NCBI RefSeq assembly: GCF_003095655.1
Contig: NZ_CP029151.1
Span: 3,559,448-3,623,447, forward strand
Source: Dokdonia sp. Dokd-P16
GTDB taxonomy: Bacteria > Bacteroidota > Bacteroidia > Flavobacteriales > Flavobacteriaceae
DNA: 64,000 nucleotides
Reading direction: 5' to 3'
Below, in pieces: positions 8,304-14,783 of this stretch. The translations under genes and the position numbers were made by a program. The stretch's first letter is position 1. Every line of letters begins with the position of its first letter. The notes under the pieces were generated by a model, which saw only the letters and a program-made list of their open reading frames with translations, made no database searches and was not told the origin of the DNA.

Positions 8304-8749
8304 TAGTAAACGATTGACTTTTTATACATGTATTCCTCTTCACCGTCTGTCCACGCTATGATAATGTTCCATCGACCGTCTATCAGCTGATTGTCAGGTA
8401 TGAGCAAATTAGATCCTGAAATAGCCATAGGCACTTCAAAATCAAGTTGCTGATTAGACGGTCTGTATAGAAACACTGTTCCTTTATTTGTACTTTCTGA
8501 AATAGACGATGGGAAGGTGAGTAACCATCCCTCTGGCGTGCGTTTTCCGCTAATCTTTCCTACGAGATTACGCGCATTAGTCTCTGCATCTATTTCGGTT
8601 TGATATGCCATTTCCTTAGCATAATACTCTTCTGTCACAAGATCATGGCTATAATTATCGTCTGTACTCATGGTGATTACCATGTACAGGATAAAGCCCA
8701 TAAAACAAGCCATCGCCACTACAATTCCCTTTCCCCAGTTCCATTTCAT
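8303..8749 (-). CDS. ccoH: CcoH/FixH-like cbb3 oxidase assembly protein
   Basis: A 148-residue protein with one N-terminal membrane span (residues 7-27) and a periplasmic domain of beta structure. The segment after the membrane span with the YYAKEMAYQ pattern is typical of FixH family members in Bacteroidota. FixH/CcoH is needed for stable assembly of cbb3 oxidase. Its ATG overlaps the stop of a 44-residue microprotein gene (ATGA overlap), and its end overlaps the TauE/SafE-like start, so it sits in a tightly coupled block. Confidence 0.88.
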   Translation of the reverse strand: MKWNWGKGIVVAMACFMGFILYMVITMSTDDNYSHDLVTEEYYAKEMAYQTEIDAETNARNLVGKISGKRTPEGWLLTFPSSISESTNKGTVFLYRPSNQQLDFEVPMAISGSNLLIPDNQLIDGRWNIIIAWTDGEEEYMYKKSIVY

Positions 8750-8880
8750 AACTCTTGTCTTTTAGTGATTTCTTGATTATTCTTCAGCGCTTCGATCATC
8801 AACTTTGCACTGCATGCTTCGTTAGTTCCTGGCTGTCCTTTTTTACAACCATCACAACATTTTTTATGCTCTGTACTCAT
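8746..8880 (-). CDS. 44-residue cysteine-rich microprotein between ccoG and ccoH
   Basis: An open frame from ATG at 8880 to TGA at 8746, encoding 44 residues. It begins with a C-C-x2-C pattern (KKCCDGCKKG, residues 6-15) and has a fourth cysteine at position 23; the rest is a lysine-rich helix. The stop overlaps the ccoH ATG (ATGA), which strongly suggests that it is translated. I do not recognise a family. The closely spaced thiols suggest metal binding, possibly copper for the oxidase, but this is inference. The gap to ccoG contains one copy of the dispersed palindrome. Confidence 0.65.
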   Translation of the reverse strand: MSTEHKKCCDGCKKGQPGTNEACSAKLMIEALKNNQEITKRQEL

Positions 8881-8894
8881 CGTTTATTTGTTTT

Positions 8895-8908
8895 GCTTTC
8901 GCGAAAGC
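8895..8908. repeat. Dispersed palindrome GCTTTCGCGAAAGC, ccoG end / microprotein start gap
   Basis: Exact copy in the 34-base gap after ccoG. In RNA it could form a short hairpin between coupled genes. Confidence 0.9.
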
Positions 8909-8914
8909 GTACTC

Positions 8915-10336
8915 TTACTTATAACTTCTAGGTCCCAGAAATGCCGTTGTTGTCGTCTCAATAAGTTGATCGCCGCTGTACACTTCTATTTCCAAACGTT
9001 CTTTATCACTTTTAATACCGCTTGCATTGATTTCAATAAATAGCGTTCCCTCTGCTAGTCCCTGCGCATCTACACGGAAACTATTACCCGAAACTACTTC
9101 TATAGTCCCATTATGAGAGCGTAGTTCAAAATGTACATCTTCTATCTCATCTACCGTTTTATTAACCAGCTTAAAGGTGTAGACATTACTAATCATGTTA
9201 TTGTCTTTGTGCTCATAAAGTTGGCCTGGTAATCTGAGAATGCGAGCTTCTACATCATTACGTAAAAACAACATACCAATGAGTACCGCAGTAAGTATAC
9301 CTAGTACGGCAACATACCCCTTAAGGCGAGGCGTAAACTTAAATGGTGCCTTCTTTTCAATATTATCTTCACTGGCGTAACGTATAAGACCTTTAGGGAG
9401 ATCTACTGCTTCCATCATATGGTCGCAAGCATCTATACAAGCGGTGCAGTTTACACATTCTAGCTGTGTACCGTTACGTATATCTATACCGGTAGGACAT
9501 ACATGCACACAGGCAAAGCAATCTATACAATCTCCTTTTCCGGTAGATGGTCTGTCTTCATTTTTCTTAAACTTCGCTCTTCCTTCTTCCTTCTCTCCAC
9601 GTTTATGATCATAAGCAACGATAATAGATTTATTATCTAGCAACACTCCTTGTAACCTTCCGTAAGGGCAGGCTATGATGCACACCTGCTCTCTAAACCA
9701 TGCAAATATGAAATAGAAAACTCCAGTAAATATGAGTAGTGATATTAGCGTACTAACGTGCTTAGATGGTCCGTCTGTGATGTACCTAATAAGCTGATCG
9801 CTACCTATGAGATACGCAAGAAATACATTTGCAATTAGAAATGAGATAATAAAAAAGATAGTCCATTTTAAAACTCTCTTTTTAATTTTCTCCTTATTCC
9901 ACGGCATTTTCTTAAGACGTATTTGTTTACCACGATCACCGTCTATCCAGTACTCAATACGACGAAACACCATCTCCATAAAAATAGTTTGCGGACAAAT
10001 CCAACCACAAAATATTCTACCAAATGCTACCGTAAATAGGATGACAAATACCACCCCAATAATCATCATAATTACAAAGAGATGAAAATCTTGAGGCCAG
10101 AATGGATACCCAAAAATATTAAATCTACGCTCCAGCACATTAAACATGAACAGCTGGTTCCCTCCTACTTTTATAAATGGTGAGCTAAGTAAAATAGCAA
10201 GCAATACATAGCTTACGTACTTGCGGTACTCATACCATTTCCCACTCGGCTTCTTAGGAAATACCCATGCGCGCTTCCCTTCCTTATCAAGGGTCCCCAT
10301 GGTATCTCTAAAGTTATCTTTTCCTTGCTCTGCCAT
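8915..10336 (-). CDS. ccoG: cbb3 oxidase accessory protein CcoG (FixG/RdxA family)
   Basis: A 473-residue polyferredoxin membrane protein. Visible in order are membrane spans near residues 40-60, 85-110 and 155-180, the motif CGWICPQTIFME near residue 110, the CIIACPYGRLQG motif near residue 220, and two [4Fe-4S] clusters, CIDCFACVHVCP and CVNCTACIDAC (about residues 270-305). A further membrane span near 340-360 and a C-terminal immunoglobulin-like FixG domain complete it. CcoG is reported to act in copper handling for cbb3 oxidase maturation. Full length. It is part of the cco operon, downstream of a small cupin-like gene. Confidence 0.95.
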   Translation of the reverse strand: MAEQGKDNFRDTMGTLDKEGKRAWVFPKKPSGKWYEYRKYVSYVLLAILLSSPFIKVGGNQLFMFNVLERRFNIFGYPFWPQDFHLFVIMMIIGVVFVILFTVAFGRIFCGWICPQTIFMEMVFRRIEYWIDGDRGKQIRLKKMPWNKEKIKKRVLKWTIFFIISFLIANVFLAYLIGSDQLIRYITDGPSKHVSTLISLLIFTGVFYFIFAWFREQVCIIACPYGRLQGVLLDNKSIIVAYDHKRGEKEEGRAKFKKNEDRPSTGKGDCIDCFACVHVCPTGIDIRNGTQLECVNCTACIDACDHMMEAVDLPKGLIRYASEDNIEKKAPFKFTPRLKGYVAVLGILTAVLIGMLFLRNDVEARILRLPGQLYEHKDNNMISNVYTFKLVNKTVDEIEDVHFELRSHNGTIEVVSGNSFRVDAQGLAEGTLFIEINASGIKSDKERLEIEVYSGDQLIETTTTAFLGPRSYK

Positions 10337-10342
10337 TATATA

Positions 10343-10639
10343 TTACTTAGATAAGATTAACAGAAAAATACTGTCTGTATCACCTATAATCTCATGGGCT
10401 ACCTCTAATGGTATTTCAAAAGTCTCATAGGTGTCTATAGATTTTGAGAAAGTCGCTGTTCTAAAAGTGACCGCTCCTTGTATAATCAAGATTTGCGCTT
10501 TGCTAGGTGCTGTATGTTTTTCTAGTACAACATCCTTTTTAAGTCCTATTGCTATAATTTTAGTCTTATCATTTTCATAATAAGGCTTCATTATTGGAGC
10601 AGTACTTGAACTTAATGCAATCGCTATATCTTGAATCAT
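10343..10639 (-). CDS. Small cupin-like protein in the cco operon
   Basis: A 98-residue protein with no signal peptide or membrane span. The pattern of glycine-spaced beta strands, with KHTAPSKAQILIIQG and a later VAHEI pair, looks like a single cupin barrel. The cupin histidines are incomplete, so metal binding is uncertain. It lies between ccoP (11 bases upstream) and ccoG (6 bases downstream) on the same strand, so it is certainly co-transcribed. Such an insertion is not part of the classical fixNOQP-GHIS order. Its role is unknown; a regulatory or small-molecule-sensing function is a guess. Confidence 0.7.
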   Translation of the reverse strand: MIQDIAIALSSSTAPIMKPYYENDKTKIIAIGLKKDVVLEKHTAPSKAQILIIQGAVTFRTATFSKSIDTYETFEIPLEVAHEIIGDTDSIFLLILSK

Positions 10640-10650
10640 CCTTCTATTAT

Positions 10651-11595
10651 TTAGTTACTCGTTAATTGCACTGCTGTGCTATCTGTAACAACATCCTTTA
10701 CTGGTGCTGCTGGTGCATCTGGATTTACCCATAACTCACCTTCTGCTTCCTTAGGCTCTGCAGGCATGGTGCCTTGTAAGCTTAACACGAAGCTAGCTAC
10801 CTGTGCCATCTCTGCTGCTTTAAGTTCGGACTTCCAAGAAATCATACCCTTACCATCACGACCACCTTCTGAGATAGTTTTAAAGACATTTTTAATTCCT
10901 CCACCTAGAATCCAGTGTTGGTCTGTGAGGTTAGGTCCTATACCTCCACCACCGTCTGCTTTGTGACAAGCAATACAGTTATTTGTAAAAATGGCTTTAC
11001 CGGCATTAATATCACTAGCATCTGTGAGTAGTGTTACCGTGTTTACATCTACGAGATCTTTAGCTGTTTTTTTCCATTCTTCTATTTCTGCCTTTGCTTC
11101 TGCTACAGCAACTTCATATTCTTCGGCCTGGTTATAATCGTCTAGTAGTTCAAAACGTACTAGATAAATTACCGCAAAGACTATAGATGCGTAGAACATA
11201 TATACCCACCATGGCGGCAAGTTGTTATCAAGTTCTTGTATACCGTCATAGTTATGATCCAGTATAATCTCATGCTCTTGAGCTATCTCTTTACTTCCTA
11301 GAGATGCTTTATACTTCTCTTTAATCCACTTAAACTGATTTGCTTCTGCAAGTGCTTGCTCCTCATCAAACTTTGCTTGTGCTTGTGGCTTAAGCGTATT
11401 GTAAAGGACATTGCGCAGCGCAGCCATGCTCACTTCTCCTGCTGTATAAAAAAGCATGATTACGCCTAGTATAGCCCAGACCCATGGTTGCTCTAGAAAT
11501 ACAGAAGTCTCCCCTGTAGTCCCTACGTAATCTATGAGGAAATATCCTAATAGTGAAAAGCCTAGTATTCTCAAAAATGATGCTGTCGTTCTCAT
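10651..11595 (-). CDS. ccoP: cbb3 oxidase subunit CcoP (single-heme form)
   Basis: A 314-residue membrane cytochrome c. It has two N-terminal membrane spans (about residues 8-25 and 38-58) and a third at about 130-150 after a hydrophilic segment, preceded by NNLPPWW, a conserved CcoP feature. The C-terminal part has a single cytochrome c domain with C-I-A-C-H near residue 208 and a methionine ligand candidate in the GMISW segment. Proteobacterial CcoP normally has two c-hemes; only one C-x2-C-H is present here. Start overlaps the ccoQ end by 4 bases. It passes electrons to the CcoNO fusion. Confidence 0.93.
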   Translation of the reverse strand: MRTTASFLRILGFSLLGYFLIDYVGTTGETSVFLEQPWVWAILGVIMLFYTAGEVSMAALRNVLYNTLKPQAQAKFDEEQALAEANQFKWIKEKYKASLGSKEIAQEHEIILDHNYDGIQELDNNLPPWWVYMFYASIVFAVIYLVRFELLDDYNQAEEYEVAVAEAKAEIEEWKKTAKDLVDVNTVTLLTDASDINAGKAIFTNNCIACHKADGGGGIGPNLTDQHWILGGGIKNVFKTISEGGRDGKGMISWKSELKAAEMAQVASFVLSLQGTMPAEPKEAEGELWVNPDAPAAPVKDVVTDSTAVQLTSN

Positions 11596-11789
11596 TCTTC
11601 TATAGTATTTACGTTGAGTGTATCATCATTAAGCGGGATGTTACTTACCTCTGTGATGTGTGCTTTTTTGGCTGTAAATACCCAAAAGAATAGTGCAGCA
11701 AAAAAGATGAAAAATATGAGTAATGACACTATAGGATAGATCTCCACTCCATCTATATTTTCTAAGTTTCCTTTTATAAATTTAAACAT
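11592..11789 (-). CDS. ccoQ: CcoQ-like small subunit of cbb3 oxidase
   Basis: A 65-residue protein with one membrane span (residues 18-38, F-rich) and an acidic tail. Position between ccoNO and ccoP, size and topology are those of CcoQ/FixQ, which stabilises the oxidase. Sequence identity in this family is low, so the call depends mainly on context. It begins 4 bases after ccoNO and its end overlaps the ccoP start. Confidence 0.8.
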   Translation of the reverse strand: MFKFIKGNLENIDGVEIYPIVSLLIFFIFFAALFFWVFTAKKAHITEVSNIPLNDDTLNVNTIEE

Positions 11790-11793
11790 GGTG

Positions 11794-13998
11794 CTAGTCG
11801 TTTAAGATGGTTGATGTTCCATCTGCGTTTTTAACTTTAATATCTGTTCCTAGTCGTTGTATGTAAGCTATAAGAGCTACCACCTCACGGTTGCGCATCT
11901 CTACAAAGTCTTCACCGTTTTCTTCGGCATACTTTTTATCTGCCTCATAAGTTTTTGCAAAGTCTGGATCTGAGTAGAGGTTTTTCTCTATTGCTATTCC
12001 TTGCGCCGTCATAGACTCTTGCGCATTTGCAATATCTTCTGGAGTGTACGGGACACCTAAGGTTACCATCGCTTCCATCTTTGTCTCTGTAAGATCTTTA
12101 TCTAGCTCTCTACGCAATAACCATTTATAAGATGGCATAATAGAACCAGACGAAGTACTCTGCGGATCATAGAAGTGATTCAAGTGCCAGTTATCACTGT
12201 ACTTTCCTCCTACACGCATAAGGTCTGGACCCGTACGCTTACTTCCCCATAAAAATGGGTGATCATAAACATATTCTCCTGCTTTTGAGTATTCTCCATA
12301 GCGCTCTACCTCGCTTCTAAATGGTCGTACCATTTGAGAGTGACACCCTACACATCCTTCTCGTATATAAATATCTCTACCCTGCAGTTCTAGTGGTGAA
12401 TATGGCTTCACACTGGATATCACTGGGATATAATCATCTACAATAAGTGATGGTATAATTTGCACCATACCTCCAATAAGAATAGCGATAGTTGCAAAAA
12501 TGGTAAGCTTTACCGGGCGTCTTTCTAACCATGTATGGTAACCTTCTTTTGAGGTACGTTTCTTAGTTACTTTAGGTAAAGGAGCAGCCTCTGCAAGTTC
12601 ATCTGTAACGTTGCTCCCTGCACGAGCAGTCATAATCATATTATAAACACCTATAAGGGCTCCTACTATAAACATACTACCACCTATAGCACGCATCCAG
12701 TACATAGGGATAATCTCACTTACTGTTTCTAAGAAATTACCGTAGGTAAGCGTTCCATCTGGATTAAATTGTTTCCACATAAAGGCTTGTACAAAACCTG
12801 CAACATACATAGGTAATGCATAGAGTATAATCCCTAACGTTCCTATCCAGAAGTGGAAGTTAGCTAGTTTAGTAGACCATAATTTTGTCTTGAATAATTT
12901 TGGAACCATCCAGTATACCATACCAAATGTGAAGAAACCGTTCCAGGCAAGTGCTCCTACGTGTACGTGAGCAATAATCCAATCACTAAAGTGAGCGATT
13001 GCATTTACATTTTTAAGCGAGAGCATAGGCCCTTCAAAGGTTGCCATACCATAACCAGTAATCGCAACAACCATAAATTTAAGAACAGGATCTGTACGTA
13101 CTTTATCCCACGCTCCACGGAGTGTAAGTAGTCCGTTTATCATTCCTCCCCATGAAGGTGCAAGAAGCATGATGGAGAATGCTACACCAAGATTCTGTGC
13201 CCAGTCTGGCAATGCAGAATATAATAAGTGGTGAGGCCCCGCCCAGATATAGATAAATATAAGTGACCAGAAGTGTACAATAGAAAGTCTGTAAGAATAC
13301 ACAGGTCTATTTGCCGCCTTAGGTACAAAGTAGTACATCAACCCTAAGAAAGGAGTGGTTAAGAAAAATGCAACCGCATTGTGACCGTACCACCATTGTA
13401 CTAGCGCATCTTGCACTCCAGCATATATAGAGTAACTTTTAAGAGCACTCACTGGCAGCTCCATACTGTTTACAATATGCAATACCGCTACGGTTACAAA
13501 GGTTGCTAGATAAAACCAGATAGCAACATACAAGTGACGCTGTCTTCTTTTAAGGATTGTACCTATCAAGTTGGCTCCAAAAGCTACCCATATAAGAGCA
13601 ATCGCAATATCAAATGGCCATTCTAGCTCTGCATATTCTTTTGATGTGGTAAACCCTAGCGGAAGTGTAATTGCAGCTCCCACAATGATAGCTTGCCATC
13701 CCCAGAAGTTTACATTACTCAGCCAGTCTTTCCACATACGAGCCTTAAGCAAACGCTGCGAAGAATAATATACCCCTGCAAAAATAGCATTACCTACAAA
13801 GGCAAAGATGACTGCATTAGTGTGTAACGGACGTAAACGCCCAAAACTCAACCACGAGATGCCGTCTGTTACATTAGGGAATAAAAACATAAAGGCTAGA
13901 AGTAGCCCTATACTCATTCCCACAATGCCCCAAAACATCGTAGCCACTATAAATTTTCGTACGATTTTATTATCGTAATAGAATTGTTGTACTTCCAT
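11794..13998 (-). CDS. ccoNO: cbb3 cytochrome oxidase, fused CcoN-CcoO subunits
   Basis: A 734-residue fusion. Residues 1-480 are the CcoN heme-copper oxidase subunit with about twelve membrane spans. Visible histidine-bearing motifs include PLHTNAV near residue 58, WYGHNAVAFF, GPHHLLY and HVHVGALAWNG, which supply the heme b, heme b3 and CuB ligands. After a linker and one more membrane span (about 500-520) comes a CcoO-type cytochrome c domain with EGCVGCHSQMVRPF near residue 550. Fusion of N and O is characteristic of Bacteroidota. The enzyme reduces oxygen with high affinity and pumps protons. It lies directly after ccoS under the dyad at 14267. Confidence 0.96.
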   Translation of the reverse strand: MEVQQFYYDNKIVRKFIVATMFWGIVGMSIGLLLAFMFLFPNVTDGISWLSFGRLRPLHTNAVIFAFVGNAIFAGVYYSSQRLLKARMWKDWLSNVNFWGWQAIIVGAAITLPLGFTTSKEYAELEWPFDIAIALIWVAFGANLIGTILKRRQRHLYVAIWFYLATFVTVAVLHIVNSMELPVSALKSYSIYAGVQDALVQWWYGHNAVAFFLTTPFLGLMYYFVPKAANRPVYSYRLSIVHFWSLIFIYIWAGPHHLLYSALPDWAQNLGVAFSIMLLAPSWGGMINGLLTLRGAWDKVRTDPVLKFMVVAITGYGMATFEGPMLSLKNVNAIAHFSDWIIAHVHVGALAWNGFFTFGMVYWMVPKLFKTKLWSTKLANFHFWIGTLGIILYALPMYVAGFVQAFMWKQFNPDGTLTYGNFLETVSEIIPMYWMRAIGGSMFIVGALIGVYNMIMTARAGSNVTDELAEAAPLPKVTKKRTSKEGYHTWLERRPVKLTIFATIAILIGGMVQIIPSLIVDDYIPVISSVKPYSPLELQGRDIYIREGCVGCHSQMVRPFRSEVERYGEYSKAGEYVYDHPFLWGSKRTGPDLMRVGGKYSDNWHLNHFYDPQSTSSGSIMPSYKWLLRRELDKDLTETKMEAMVTLGVPYTPEDIANAQESMTAQGIAIEKNLYSDPDFAKTYEADKKYAEENGEDFVEMRNREVVALIAYIQRLGTDIKVKNADGTSTILND

Positions 13999-14009
13999 AG
14001 TTTGATTAG

Positions 14010-14216
14010 TTACTCTTTTATTTGGATGGATTTTTCAATTGGCTCAGGAGTTGTTGGAGCACTTTTTTCTTTTACTAACTCATCGTCAAAAAGCATACGC
14101 ACAGATGGCGTATAGGTGTCATCATATTGCCCTTTTCTTACAGACACAATAAATGCGGCAAAAAAGACGAGAGCAACAACAACGCTGATTGCGAGAAGCA
14201 TATAAATAATACTCAT
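14010..14216 (-). CDS. ccoS: cbb3 oxidase maturation protein CcoS
   Basis: A 68-residue protein with one N-terminal membrane span (residues 3-25) followed by the conserved KGQYDD segment and a charged tail. Size, the KGQYDD pattern and location identify CcoS/FixS, which is required for insertion of cofactors into the oxidase. It is the first gene of the long cco operon, 11 bases before ccoNO, and its promoter region carries a CRP/FNR-type dyad. Confidence 0.9.
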   Translation of the reverse strand: MSIIYMLLAISVVVALVFFAAFIVSVRKGQYDDTYTPSVRMLFDDELVKEKSAPTTPEPIEKSIQIKE

Positions 14217-14235
14217 ACCTACCTGAATTATGATG

Positions 14236-14243
14236 TAAAATTA
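14236..14243 (-). promoter_or_regulatory. -7 promoter element of the ccoS-ccoNOQPGH operon
   Basis: Read on the minus strand as TAATTTTA, one base off TAnnTTTG. It lies 19 bases upstream of the ccoS start and exactly 29.5 bases downstream of the dyad centre. Confidence 0.6.
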
Positions 14244-14266
14244 AGATTGAAGTTGTTTTTGAATTA

Positions 14267-14278
14267 TGACAATTGTCA
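14267..14278 (-). promoter_or_regulatory. CRP/FNR-type dyad upstream of the ccoS-ccoNOQPGH operon
   Basis: TGAC-AATT-GTCA, a perfect palindrome. It controls the structural genes of the high-affinity oxidase by position, about -41.5 from the inferred transcription start. Confidence 0.82.
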
Positions 14279-14392
14279 GTTTTAGATAAATTGTTTTGGA
14301 TATGCTTACGCGAAAAACTGCTACTCTTCTACCGTATCCGTTTCTTTAAAAAGCAATTATTATATATCGACTTGTCATCATGAGCGCGGCAC

Positions 14393-14782
14393 TTACACTT
14401 CCACATATAACAATGCCACCTGCGCACTTTGTGATATTTTTTTAAGCCTATTAAGTATAGGACTTGCACTAGTGGCGGCGCATGGACAACTCATCATGAA
14501 CTGTTGTTCAAAACGAGTAATTACTCTTATATACATATGTAGCCTAGCAGCAATAGTCAGACTTACCGTACTACAAGCGGAAGATGCCCCTTTAGAGTCA
14601 TTCTGTAAACTGTAGATTCGTTTTTCAGTATCTCGCACCCAAGTATCAAAAACCGTTTGGTCTGCCTTTTTATGTGCAGATTTATGAAACAGCCCCATAA
14701 GATCACGCTCGGTGTAAGATGGTTTTTCAAATGCTATTTGAGCTAGTTGATATGTATCCTGTATACTAATAACACTGTTCAT
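14393..14782 (-). CDS. Uncharacterised protein downstream of ccoI
   Basis: A 129-residue frame that begins at ATG 14782, one base after the ccoI stop, so coupled translation is likely. An upstream in-frame start at 14848 would overlap ccoI and is less likely. The N-terminal half is helical and charged. The C-terminal part contains FMMSCPCAATSASP, a C-P-C triplet reminiscent of metal-handling proteins, then a short helix. I do not recognise a family. The gene is followed by the promoter region of ccoS. The odd, low-complexity C-terminus leaves some doubt whether it is a functional protein or a decayed one. Confidence 0.5.
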   Translation of the reverse strand: MNSVISIQDTYQLAQIAFEKPSYTERDLMGLFHKSAHKKADQTVFDTWVRDTEKRIYSLQNDSKGASSACSTVSLTIAARLHMYIRVITRFEQQFMMSCPCAATSASPILNRLKKISQSAQVALLYVEV

Positions 14783-14783
14783 A

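Noticed and set aside
14290..14320. Further copy of the dispersed palindrome (GCTTACGCGAAAAA)
   Set aside because: Three of fourteen bases differ and the palindrome is lost, so it is not counted.
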